A stretch of DNA of 64,000 bases, from positions 286,469 to 350,468 of the forward strand of contig NZ_OLKL01000051.1 in assembly GCF_900291015.1 (NCBI RefSeq), read 5' to 3'. Under the pieces are notes generated by a model that had not been told where the DNA came from, did no database searches, and worked only from the letters and a program-made list of their open reading frames with translations. Positions 52,723 to 61,112 of the stretch are shown piece by piece; the first letter of the stretch is position 1, and each line of letters starts with the position of its first letter. The translations under genes were made by a program, and so were the position numbers. This stretch comes from Pseudomonas persica (GTDB lineage: Bacteria > Pseudomonadota > Gammaproteobacteria > Pseudomonadales > Pseudomonadaceae).

Positions 52723-54009
52723 TTACAACACCACTCTGAGGCATTGCCCCGCGTGGTACAGCGAGAACCCGGACTCATAGAACGCAGTCCGCAGCGAGGG
52801 CGCACTCACGCCCTTCATCGGCGAGAACGGAATCGGCAGGCTACCCGCCTCCCCCTTCAGCAGAAACTCGGCAAACGCCCGGCCAATCACGGTCCCGGTG
52901 GTGTTACCCCGCCCGTTGTACCCGGTCACCGCCACCAGCCCCGGCGCCGGCTCGAACAGACGCATCAGGTGGTCGGGGGTGAAGTCGATGCAGCCGGTCC
53001 AGTGCATTTCCCACTCGACCTTGCCCAGCTCAGGGTAATAGTGGCTCTGGATCCGGTCGGCCCAGCTGCGCACGAACCACGCCGGCTTGTTGTCGACCCG
53101 GCCCAGGCTGCCAAGCAGCAGGCGGCCCTGGTCGTCGCGGCGGATGCTGCTGAGCACGGTGCGGGTGTCCCACGAGCCTTGGCCATGTGGCAACACCTTG
53201 TCGGCTGCAGCGCCCTGCAACGGCTTGGATGCCACCTGATAGTAATAACCACGGAAGAATTGCTTCTGCAGGTTGCTCCAGTCGCCTTCGGTGTAGGCGC
53301 CGGTGGAAATCACCACCTTGTCGGCGCGCACCGAACCGCGCGCGGTCTTCACCCGCCAGGCATCGCCGTCACGCGCCAGGCCTTCGACCGAAGACTGCTG
53401 GAACAGCTTGCCGCCCAGGCGTGCCACCGCAGCGGCCAGGCCCTGGGTGTAGCCCATGGGATTGATGGTGCCGGCGCGGCGGTCGAGCAGCGCGGCGGAA
53501 ATCTTGTCGGTGCCGCAGTATTCCTGGCACTTGGCGCCGGTCAGCAGCTCCACATCGGCACCGCGGCGACGCCATTGTTCGTGGCGGGCTTCGAGGTCGG
53601 CGATGCCGGTGGCGTTGTGCGCCATGTGCAGCGTACCTTTGTGCTGAGCCTGGCAGTCGATGCCAAGGCGTTCGATCATGGCGAACACTTCAGCGGGGGC
53701 TTCGCCAAGAACCTGGTTCAGGCGGCTGCCCTGTTGCAGGCCAAGCGTGGCCTCGACATCGTCGGGGCGAATCCAGGTACCGGCGTTGACCAGGCCGACA
53801 TTGCGCCCGGAGCCACCGTGGCCGATCTTCCACGCCTCCAGCAAAATCACTGACTTGCCCTGTTCGAGCAGGTGGATGGCCGCCGACAGGCCGGTAATGC
53901 CGCCACCGATCACGCAGACATCGGCCTTGTGCTCACCGGCCAAGGCCTGGGCGGCAACGGTCGGTTTGCTGACGAATTCCCACAAGCATTCTTGACGCAG
54001 TTCGGACAT
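52723..54009 (-). CDS. amaA: L-pipecolate oxidase AmaA
   Basis: A 428-aa FAD enzyme of the D-amino-acid/glycine oxidase superfamily: FAD motif DVCVIGGGITGLSAAIHLLEQG, TINPMGYTQGLAAAVARLGGKLF and GYNGRGNTTGTVIGRAFAEFLL. In P. putida AmaA oxidises L-pipecolate to piperideine-6-carboxylate in D-lysine degradation. Family paralogues are gamma-glutamylputrescine oxidases (PuuB). The assignment rests on its neighbour amaB. The start at 54009 fits family length. Confidence 0.9.
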   Translation of the reverse strand: MSELRQECLWEFVSKPTVAAQALAGEHKADVCVIGGGITGLSAAIHLLEQGKSVILLEAWKIGHGGSGRNVGLVNAGTWIRPDDVEATLGLQQGSRLNQVLGEAPAEVFAMIERLGIDCQAQHKGTLHMAHNATGIADLEARHEQWRRRGADVELLTGAKCQEYCGTDKISAALLDRRAGTINPMGYTQGLAAAVARLGGKLFQQSSVEGLARDGDAWRVKTARGSVRADKVVISTGAYTEGDWSNLQKQFFRGYYYQVASKPLQGAAADKVLPHGQGSWDTRTVLSSIRRDDQGRLLLGSLGRVDNKPAWFVRSWADRIQSHYYPELGKVEWEMHWTGCIDFTPDHLMRLFEPAPGLVAVTGYNGRGNTTGTVIGRAFAEFLLKGEAGSLPIPFSPMKGVSAPSLRTAFYESGFSLYHAGQCLRVVL

Positions 54010-54038
54010 GGCCCGGCTCCAGCAATTTTGTTCTTGTT

Positions 54039-54140
54039 GGGGCTGCTTTGCAGCCCATCGCCGGCAAGCCAGCTCCCACAGGGTCCTCACAGGTTTCGAA
54101 ATCTGTGAGGACCCTGTGGGAGCGGGTTTACCCGCGAACC
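54039..54140. repeat. Mixed REP pair, type B left arm and type A right arm
   Basis: Left arm CATCGCCGGCAAGCCAGCTC, right arm GAGCGGGTTTACCCGCGAA, between amaA and amaB. The GAAATCTGTGAGGACC centre pairs with GGTCCTCACAGGTTTC before it. Confidence 0.85.
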
Positions 54141-54175
54141 GGGGGCCAGGCCCCCGGCCATGCAGCATCAACCGA

Positions 54176-55666
54176 TCAGTCGAACACGATACCCTGCGCC
54201 AGCGGCAGCTCGCGCGAGTAGTTCACAGTGTTGGTCTGGCGACGCATGTAGCCTTTCCAGGCATCCGAACCAGACTCACGGCCACCGCCAGTCTCCTTCT
54301 CGCCACCGAACGCACCGCCGATCTCGGCGCCGCTGGTGCCGATGTTGACGTTGGCGATGCCGCAGTCGCTGCCCGAGGCGCTCTGGAAGCGTTCGGCTTC
54401 ACGGATGTCGGTGGTGAAGATGCACGACGACAGGCCTTGTGGCACTTCGTTGTTCAGGCGCAGGGCCTCTTCGAAATCGTCGTAGGCCAGCACGTACAGG
54501 ATCGGGGCGAAGGTTTCGTGACGCACCACGTCGCTTTGCGCCGGCATTTCGGCAATGGCGGGCGACACGTAGTAGGCGTTCGGGTACTGGTCGGCCAGCT
54601 GACGCTCGCCACCAAACACCAGGCCACCTTCGTCACGGGCCTTGGCCAGCGCACCCTGCATGGCGTCGAACGACTGCTTGTCGATCAGCGGGCCTACCAG
54701 GTTGTCCTTGCGTGGGTCGCCGATGCGCACCTTGCCGTAGGCGGCTTTTACGCGGGCAACCACTTCGTCCTTGATCGAGCGGTGCACGATCAGCCGGCGC
54801 AGGGTGGTGCAACGCTGGCCGGCGGTGCCGACAGCGGAGAACAGGATGCCGCGCACGGCCAGGTCGAGGTCGGCACTCGGGGCCAGGATCATAGCGTTGT
54901 TGCCGCCCAGTTCGAGGATGCTGCGGCCGAAGCGGGCAGCCACACGCGGGCCGACTTCGCGCCCCATGCGGGTGCTACCGGTGGCGCTGACCAGCGGTAC
55001 ACGCGGGTCGTCGACCATGGCTTCGCCGGCTTCACGGCCGCCGATCACCAGTTGTGCCAGGCCTGCCGGGGCATCACCGAAGGCTTTCAGGGCTTTTTCG
55101 AACAGCGCCTGGCAAGCCAGGGCGGTCAGCGGGGTCTTCTCGGACGGTTTCCATACCACCGAGTTACCGGCGACCAGGGCCAGGGCGGTGTTCCAAGCCC
55201 AGACTGCGACCGGGAAGTTGAAGGCGCTGATCACCCCGACCACGCCCAGCGGGTGCCAGGTTTCACGCATGTGGTGGCCAGGGCGCTCGGAGGCGATGGT
55301 CAGGCCGTACAGCTGGCGCGACAGGCCAACGGCGAAGTCGCAGATGTCGATCATTTCCTGCACTTCGCCCAGGCCTTCCTGGGTGATCTTGCCGGCTTCG
55401 ATCGAGACCAGCTCGCCGAGGTCGGCCTTGTGCTGACGCAGTACTTCGCCGAACAGGCGCACCAGCTCGCCACGGCGTGGGGCCGGCACGCTGCGCCAGG
55501 CTTCGAAGGCACTCTGGGCCTGATCGATGCGGGCGATGGTCTCGGCCTTGCCGAGCAGTTTCACCGAGGCGATCTGGCTGCCGTCGATCGGCGTGTGAAC
55601 AGGGTAGTCGCCCTGGGTGTAAGCCTCGGCGGCAACGCCAAGGCGCTCGAGCAATCCAGCAACCAT
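54176..55666 (-). CDS. amaB: Piperideine-6-carboxylate (2-aminoadipate semialdehyde) dehydrogenase AmaB
   Basis: A 496-aa aldehyde dehydrogenase: NAD-fold SAFNFPVAVWAWNTALALVAGNSVVWKPSEKTPL, Glu in SILELGGNNAMILAP and the catalytic Cys in AVGTAGQRCTTLRRL. In P. putida AmaB forms L-2-aminoadipate from the AmaA product. The ATG at 55666 follows AGGAGAAG. The REP pair between it and amaA (gap 166 bp) may tune relative expression. Divergent from a LysR gene. Confidence 0.95.
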   Translation of the reverse strand: MVAGLLERLGVAAEAYTQGDYPVHTPIDGSQIASVKLLGKAETIARIDQAQSAFEAWRSVPAPRRGELVRLFGEVLRQHKADLGELVSIEAGKITQEGLGEVQEMIDICDFAVGLSRQLYGLTIASERPGHHMRETWHPLGVVGVISAFNFPVAVWAWNTALALVAGNSVVWKPSEKTPLTALACQALFEKALKAFGDAPAGLAQLVIGGREAGEAMVDDPRVPLVSATGSTRMGREVGPRVAARFGRSILELGGNNAMILAPSADLDLAVRGILFSAVGTAGQRCTTLRRLIVHRSIKDEVVARVKAAYGKVRIGDPRKDNLVGPLIDKQSFDAMQGALAKARDEGGLVFGGERQLADQYPNAYYVSPAIAEMPAQSDVVRHETFAPILYVLAYDDFEEALRLNNEVPQGLSSCIFTTDIREAERFQSASGSDCGIANVNIGTSGAEIGGAFGGEKETGGGRESGSDAWKGYMRRQTNTVNYSRELPLAQGIVFD

Positions 55667-55802
55667 TTGTGCTTCTCCTACATCGGGTGATGGGGTGGAA
55701 AAATGATGTGGATCAGTATTAATCCGATCACATAGGTACAACAAACGACCTTTATTCCGCATATCATTCCGCCAGGTAATGATTTGAACCGCAGAGACCG
55801 CT
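55667..55802. promoter_or_regulatory. Divergent amaB/LysR promoter region with imperfect dyad
   Basis: At 55704-55733 an imperfect inverted repeat, ATGTGGATC and GATCACAT around AGTATTAATCC, lies between the two start codons, where a LysR protein would bind its own promoter and that of amaB. Confidence 0.45.
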
Positions 55803-56693
55803 ATGTCCAAACGCCTGGTGCCCTCCATGACCGCCCTGCAGTGCTTTGAAGCTGCAGCCCGCCATTTGAGCTTTACCCGTGCCGCCGAAGAGCTGCACCT
55901 GACCCAGAGTGCGGTCAGCAAGCAGGTGGCGCAGCTTGAAGACATGTTGCGCCACCACCTGTTCCTGCGCATTCGCCGTCGCCTGCAGCTGACGCCGGCG
56001 GGCAGCCTGTACCTGGCCGAGGTCAACAAGATCCTCACCCAGGTCGACATGTCCAGCCGCTACGTGCTCACCTACGGCGAGCAGACCGAGATACTGAAGG
56101 TAGCCACCCAACCGAGTTTTGGCGTGCGCTGGTTGATCCCGCACCTCAAAGGCTTTGGCAAGCGCCACAGCAATATCCACCTGGATATCCGCAACGAGAT
56201 GGAGCCGTTCGCCCTGCTGCAGGGCTCGGCGGACGTGGTGTTCTTCTATGGCCAGGGCACTTGGCCGGGCGCCACCTGCGTGGAACTGTTCCGTGAAGAG
56301 GTGGTGCCGGTATGTGCGCCGGAGCTGCTGGCCGGGCGTGAACTGAACGATGCCGGGGAGCTGGCCGGACTGGTGCTGTTGCAGAGTACCTCGCGGCCCG
56401 AAGCCTGGCACGAGTGGTTCCTGGAGTTGGGCTTGCAGAGCGTCAGTGCCTACCACGGGCCGCGCTTCGATACGTTCTATATGGCCTTGAGCGCGGCGCA
56501 GACCGGGTGTGGGGTGGCGCTGGTGCCGCGCTACCTGGCGGCGAAGGAGTTGGCCGAGGGGAGTTTGGTGGTGCCGTGGAACCATGCGATGCGCAGTGCC
56601 GGGGCGCATTACCTGGCGTATGCCGAGCATGCGGCGGAAGTGCCCAAGGTAAGGGCATTGGTGGAGTGGATTCGCGAGCAGTTATCGGCTTGA
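55803..56693 (+). CDS. LysR-family regulator of the GcvA type, next to amaB
   Basis: A 296-aa LysR protein: HTH in ALQCFEAAARHLSFTRAAEELHLTQSAVSKQVAQLEDML and the effector domain. It belongs to the GcvA-like group and is divergent from amaB. Control of amaB/amaA in response to lysine or pipecolate is an inference from position. Confidence 0.92.
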   Translation: MSKRLVPSMTALQCFEAAARHLSFTRAAEELHLTQSAVSKQVAQLEDMLRHHLFLRIRRRLQLTPAGSLYLAEVNKILTQVDMSSRYVLTYGEQTEILKVATQPSFGVRWLIPHLKGFGKRHSNIHLDIRNEMEPFALLQGSADVVFFYGQGTWPGATCVELFREEVVPVCAPELLAGRELNDAGELAGLVLLQSTSRPEAWHEWFLELGLQSVSAYHGPRFDTFYMALSAAQTGCGVALVPRYLAAKELAEGSLVVPWNHAMRSAGAHYLAYAEHAAEVPKVRALVEWIREQLSA

Positions 56694-56793
56694 GGGCCTC
56701 TTCGCGGGTAAACCCGCTCCCACAGGTATCGCGCAAGGCCTGAACCCTGTGAGGTACCCTGTGGGAGCGGGTTTACCCGCGAAAGGGCCCTTG
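56693..56793. repeat. REP pair (inverted), type A
   Basis: Typical arms after the LysR gene; the right arm ends GAAAGGGCCC. Confidence 0.88.
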
Positions 56794-56896
56794 AGATCGA
56801 TCAAAAAAGGAATGACACATTCACTTTTTTTCGCTTGTGGGCCAAGTGCATTCCCAGCTTTCATGTAAGCGTCCGAAGCCAACCAGGAAGCTAGCG

Positions 56897-58291
56897 ATGC
56901 CCGCCCACGATTTCGTCAGCCCCGACAGCATCCGCGCGCAGTTCTCTGCCGCCATGTCGCTCATGTACAAACAGGAAGTGCCCCTGTACGGCACGCTGCT
57001 GGAGCTGGTGAGCGAAATCAACCAGCAGGTCATGGCCGAGCACCCCGAGGTTGCCGAGGCCCTGCGCTGGACCGGCGAAATCGAGCGCCTGGACCAGGAG
57101 CGCCATGGTGCCATCCGCGTCGGCACCGCCGCTGAGCTGGCCACCATCGCCCGGCTGTTCGCGGTCATGGGCATGCAGCCGGTCGGCTACTACGACCTCA
57201 GTTCCGCCGGCGTGCCGGTGCATTCCACCGCCTTCCGCGCAGTGCACGAGCAGTCGCTGCACGTCAGCCCGTTCCGCGTATTCACCTCGCTGCTGCGCCT
57301 GGAACTGATCGACAACCCGCAGCTGCGCGAGCTGGCCGAGAGCATCCTGGCCAAGCGCCAGATCTTCACCGCCCGCGCCCTCGAACTGATCGCCCAATGC
57401 GAGCGCGATGGTGGCCTGAACGCCGCCGACGCCGAGGCGTTCGTGCAGGAAGCGCTGCACACCTTCCGCTGGCACCATGACGCCACCGTCACTGCCGAGC
57501 AGTACCAACAGTTGCACGACCAGCACCGCCTGATCGCCGATGTGGTGGCCTTCAAGGGCCCGCACATCAACCACCTGACCCCGCGCACCCTGGACATCGA
57601 TGCAATCCAGATCGGCATGCCGGCCAAGGGCATCCCGCCGAAGGCCGTGGTCGAAGGCCCGCCCACCCGCCGTCACCCGATCCTGCTGCGCCAGACCAGC
57701 TTCAAGGCCCTGCAGGAAAAGGTCGCGTTCAGCGACCAGCAGGGCAGCGAAGGTAGCCATACCGCGCGCTTCGGCGAAATCGAGCAACGCGGCGCGGCAC
57801 TGACGCCGAAAGGTCGCCAGCTGTATGACAAGCTGCTCGACGCCACCCGCGCCGCCCTGGGTGGCGCCCCGGCCGAGGCCAATGCCGAACGCTACATGGC
57901 GTTGTTGAAGGACACCTTTGCCGAGTTCCCGGATGACCTGGCGCAGATGCGTGAACAAGGGCTGGCCTACTTCCGCTACTTCGCCACCGAAAAAGGCCTG
58001 GCCGCGCGTGACCAGGACGACCGCCCGACCACCCTGGAAGGGTTGATCGAGGCTGGCCATGTGCACTTCGAGGCGCTGGTGTACGAGGACTTCCTGCCGG
58101 TGAGTGCGGCGGGGATCTTCCAGTCCAACCTGGGTGACGATGCGCAGGCCGAGTACGGTAGCAACGCCAACCGCGATGCGTTCGAAGCGGCGCTGGGGCT
58201 GCAGGTGCAGGATGAGCTGGCGCTGTATGCGCAAAGCGAGCGCCGGTCGTTGCAAGCGTGTGCACAGGCGTTGAACCTGGGCTCGATGTAA
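56897..58291 (+). CDS. hglS: 2-oxoadipate dioxygenase/decarboxylase HglS (DUF1338)
   Basis: A 464-aa Fe(II) enzyme that converts 2-oxoadipate to D-2-hydroxyglutarate in D-lysine catabolism, first shown in P. putida. The iron ligands known for it, as I recall, are His70, His226 and Glu294; counting from this start they fall exactly on DQERH(70), GPHINH(226) and RFGE(294), which supports both start and function. The 20 codons before 56897 lack support. The last ~18 codons plus stop are part of a 137-bp tandem duplication. Confidence 0.95.
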   Translation: MPAHDFVSPDSIRAQFSAAMSLMYKQEVPLYGTLLELVSEINQQVMAEHPEVAEALRWTGEIERLDQERHGAIRVGTAAELATIARLFAVMGMQPVGYYDLSSAGVPVHSTAFRAVHEQSLHVSPFRVFTSLLRLELIDNPQLRELAESILAKRQIFTARALELIAQCERDGGLNAADAEAFVQEALHTFRWHHDATVTAEQYQQLHDQHRLIADVVAFKGPHINHLTPRTLDIDAIQIGMPAKGIPPKAVVEGPPTRRHPILLRQTSFKALQEKVAFSDQQGSEGSHTARFGEIEQRGAALTPKGRQLYDKLLDATRAALGGAPAEANAERYMALLKDTFAEFPDDLAQMREQGLAYFRYFATEKGLAARDQDDRPTTLEGLIEAGHVHFEALVYEDFLPVSAAGIFQSNLGDDAQAEYGSNANRDAFEAALGLQVQDELALYAQSERRSLQACAQALNLGSM

Positions 58292-58508
58292 GGCATTGCG
58301 GCCTCTTCGCGGGTAAACCCGCTCCCACAGGTTCGGTGCATGCCTTGCGGCCAGCGCTTTACCTGTGGGAGAGCGAGCGCCGGTCGCTGCAGGCGTGTGC
58401 ACAGGCGTTGAACCTGGGCTCGATGTAAGGCATTGCGGCCTCTTCGCGGGTAAACCCGCTCCCACAGGTTCGGTGCATGCCTTGCGGCCAGCGCTATACC
58501 TGTGGGAG
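58235..58508 (+). repeat. 137-bp tandem duplication of the hglS 3' end plus REP
   Basis: Copy 1 is 58235-58371 and copy 2 is 58372-58508, differing at three positions. Each unit carries the last codons of hglS (ERRSLQACAQALNLGSM), the stop codon, a half REP, and ends at TGTGGGAG. Copy 2 is therefore a non-coding echo of the gene end. Confidence 0.92.
58300..58332. repeat. Half REP, type A, within duplication copy 1
   Basis: Core CTTCGCGGGTAAACCCGCTC. Its inverted partner arm survives only as CTGTGGGAG at the copy junction. Confidence 0.85.
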
Positions 58509-58540
58509 CGGGTTTACCCGCGAAGAGGCCGGTACAGGCG
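58437..58540. repeat. REP pair (inverted), type A
   Basis: Left arm lies in duplication copy 2; the right arm (GAGCGGGTTTACCCGCGAAG) continues to 58540, just before the LysR gene's stop. Confidence 0.88.
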
Positions 58541-58541
58541 A

Positions 58542-59468
58542 TCAGAGGGGCGGCAGGATCTGCACATCCGGCAAATCCATCGCCGCCACCTCCTCTTGCA
58601 GAAATGCACTCAACCGCCGCAACCGCTCGCCCCCCGGCCGGGTACGCGGCCACACCAGGTAGTAATCCATCCCGCTGGGCACCGCCGTCGGCCAAGGCAA
58701 GCTCAAACGCCCCTGCGCCACATCCTCGGCCACCATCAGCAAATCGCCCATGGAGATCCCGTAGCCACGTGCCGCGGCAATCATGCCCAGCTCCAGGGTG
58801 TCGAACACCTGCCCGCCCTTGAGCGAAACCTTGTCACTGAGCCCCATGCGCTCCAGCCATTCCCGCCAGTCACGCTTGTCCACCGTAGGGTGCAGCAACT
58901 CGATGCAGGCCAGGCAGCGTTCGTCCCACGGCCCTTCATCCAGCAGGTCCGGCGCACCGACCGGGATCAGCAACTCCGGGAACAGCCTGCGCACCTCCCA
59001 GTCCGCCGGGAACACACCGTCGCTGAGCAACACCGCGCAATCGAACGGTTCCTGGTTGAAGTCCACATGGTCGACATCCATCCAGGCGCTGGTCAGTTGC
59101 ACTTCGTTGCCCGGCTGCAAATGGCGAAAGCGGCTCAGGCGCGCCAGCAACCAGCGCATGGTCAGGGTCGAGGGGGCCTTCATGCGCAGGATGTCATCTT
59201 CACCGCGCAAGGTCTCGCAAGCCCGTTCCAGCGCGGCAAAGCCTTCGCGCACACCGGGTAGCAGCACCCGCGCCGCTTCGGTCAGTTGCAGGCTGCGGCC
59301 ACTGCGCACGAACAGGCGGCAGGCAAAGTGCTCCTCCAGCGTGCGGATATGCCGGCTGACCGCGCTCTGGGTGATCGACAGCTCTTCGCCGGCACGGGTG
59401 AAGGAGCTTAGCCGCGCGGCGGCTTCGAATGCGCGCAGGGCATACAGCGGGGGGAGCTGACGGGACAT
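58542..59468 (-). CDS. LysR-family regulator (GcvA type) next to hglS and the MATE gene
   Basis: A 308-aa LysR protein: HTH ALRAFEAAARLSSFTRAGEELSITQSAVSRHIRTLEEHF. It is convergent with hglS and divergent from the MATE gene; a perfect LysR-type palindrome lies in the shared promoter region, so it probably controls itself and the exporter, and possibly hglS. The start at 59468 fits the family. Confidence 0.92.
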   Translation of the reverse strand: MSRQLPPLYALRAFEAAARLSSFTRAGEELSITQSAVSRHIRTLEEHFACRLFVRSGRSLQLTEAARVLLPGVREGFAALERACETLRGEDDILRMKAPSTLTMRWLLARLSRFRHLQPGNEVQLTSAWMDVDHVDFNQEPFDCAVLLSDGVFPADWEVRRLFPELLIPVGAPDLLDEGPWDERCLACIELLHPTVDKRDWREWLERMGLSDKVSLKGGQVFDTLELGMIAAARGYGISMGDLLMVAEDVAQGRLSLPWPTAVPSGMDYYLVWPRTRPGGERLRRLSAFLQEEVAAMDLPDVQILPPL

Positions 59469-59518
59469 GAGGCACCTGCCATACGGGGTTGTGGGGTGAA
59501 TCACCGGGGAGCATATAT

Positions 59519-59537
59519 GCATGAGTCATACTCATGC
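59519..59537. promoter_or_regulatory. Perfect LysR-type palindrome (T-N11-A)
   Basis: GCATGAGTCATACTCATGC, 8-bp arms around CAT, containing TGAG-N5-CTCA, the T-N11-A LysR box. It is 51 bp from the LysR start and 87 bp from the MATE start. Confidence 0.7.
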
Positions 59538-59623
59538 CAATGATCGCTTTTATCCTTTTGTGCAAAGTTGACCAAAGCCTCAGAATCGCCCTTCGTTGAT
59601 CACCCCAGGAAAAGGACTGCCCC

Positions 59624-61012
59624 ATGCATGTCGCGCCCACCACAGAACTCAAGGCTTTGCTGCGCCTGGCCGGGCCGCTGATCGCCTCGCAGTTGGCGCA
59701 CATGCTGATGGTGCTGACCGATACCCTGATGATGGCCCGCATCAGCCCGCAAGCCCTGGCTGGCGGCGGCCTGGGCGCGGCAAGCTACTCGTTCGTGTCG
59801 ATCTTCTGCCTGGGCGTGATCGCTGCGGTCGGTACCCTGGTGGCGATTCGCAAAGGCGCCAACGACATCGAGGGCGCCACCCGCCTGGCGCAGGGTGGTC
59901 TGTGGCTGGCCTGGGGCCTGGCCCTGTTCGCTGCGCTGGTGCTGTGGAACCTTGAGCCGGTGCTGCTGCTGTTCGGGCAAAAGCCCGAGAACGTTGCCTC
60001 GGCTGCCGAATTTCTCACCCTGCTGCCACTGGCGCTGCCCGGCTACCTGACCTTCATGGCCCTGCGCGGCTTCACCAGCGCGCTGGGCCGGTCTACCCCG
60101 GTGATGGTCATCAGCCTGGTCGGCACGGTGCTCAACTACCTGTTCAACGTGGCGCTGATCGAAGGCCTGTTCGGCCTGCCCAAGCTGGGCCTGATGGGCA
60201 TCGGCCTGGTCACCGCGGTGGTGTCGATGGGCATGGCCATTGCCTTGGCGCTGTATATCCGCTGGCACCCGGCATATGCCGCCTATCCGCTGCGCAAGGG
60301 CCTGTCGCGCCCATCGCTGCCGGCCCTGCGCGAGCTGTGGCGGCTGGGCCTGCCGATTGGCGGCACCTACATGGTGGAAGTCGGCCTGTTCGCCTTCGCC
60401 GCGCTGTGCATGGGCGTGCTGGGCAGTACCGAGCTGGCAGCGCACCAGATCGCCCTGCAGATCGTCTCCACGGCGTTCATGGTGCCGACCGGGTTGTCGT
60501 ATGCGGTGACCATGCGCGTGGGGCTGTACTACGGCGCCGACAACCTGCTGGCAGCGCGCAGTGCCGGGCGGGTGGGCATTGGCTTCGGGGCGATGATCAT
60601 GTTTGCCTTCGCCGCGCTGTTCTGGCTGCTGCCCGATGCGCTGGTGGGGCTGTTCATCGACCGTAATGACCCGGCATTTGCGGCGATCTTCCAGCTGGCG
60701 GTGCAGTTGCTGATGGTGGCGGCGTGGTTCGAGCTGTTCGATGGCATGCAGACGATCGCGATGGGCTCGATCCGTGGGCTGAAGGATGCCAAGACCACCT
60801 TCCTGATCGGGCTGGTGTGCTACTGGCTGGTGGGGGCGCCGAGTGCCTGGCTGTTTACCTTCAACCTGGGCGGTGGTGCGGTCGGGGTGTGGTGGGGGCT
60901 GGCGCTGGGGCTGGCGTGTGCGGCGGTGGCGCTGACCTTTGGCTTCGAGTGGCGGATGAAGCGGCTTTTGGGTAAGGCCGGGATTGGTGGAGCGGCGACG
61001 GCTTCGGCCTGA
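59624..61012 (+). CDS. MATE-family efflux transporter (NorM type)
   Basis: A 462-aa, ~12-span multidrug and toxin extrusion protein: ELKALLRLAGPLIASQLAHMLMVLTDTLMMARISPQALAGGGLGAASYSF and the second repeat beginning ELWRLGLPIGGTYMVEVGLFAFAALCMGVLGSTELAAHQIALQ. It exports cationic compounds with Na+ or H+. Its control by the neighbouring LysR is likely. Confidence 0.93.
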   Translation: MHVAPTTELKALLRLAGPLIASQLAHMLMVLTDTLMMARISPQALAGGGLGAASYSFVSIFCLGVIAAVGTLVAIRKGANDIEGATRLAQGGLWLAWGLALFAALVLWNLEPVLLLFGQKPENVASAAEFLTLLPLALPGYLTFMALRGFTSALGRSTPVMVISLVGTVLNYLFNVALIEGLFGLPKLGLMGIGLVTAVVSMGMAIALALYIRWHPAYAAYPLRKGLSRPSLPALRELWRLGLPIGGTYMVEVGLFAFAALCMGVLGSTELAAHQIALQIVSTAFMVPTGLSYAVTMRVGLYYGADNLLAARSAGRVGIGFGAMIMFAFAALFWLLPDALVGLFIDRNDPAFAAIFQLAVQLLMVAAWFELFDGMQTIAMGSIRGLKDAKTTFLIGLVCYWLVGAPSAWLFTFNLGGGAVGVWWGLALGLACAAVALTFGFEWRMKRLLGKAGIGGAATASA

Positions 61013-61017
61013 CTTGC

Positions 61018-61112
61018 GGGCCTCTTCGCGGGTAAACCCGCTCCCACAGGGACTGCACAGGGTCTGAATCCTGTGCAAAGCCTGTGGGAGCGGGTTCACC
61101 CGCGAAAGGGCC
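61018..61112. repeat. REP pair (inverted), type A
   Basis: Typical arms between the convergent MATE and GGDEF/EAL genes. Confidence 0.9.

Noticed and set aside
54039..54140. Stem-loop between amaA and amaB as a dedicated attenuator
   Set aside because: The arms are ordinary REP elements found at some twenty other sites, so a specific attenuator is not needed to explain them.
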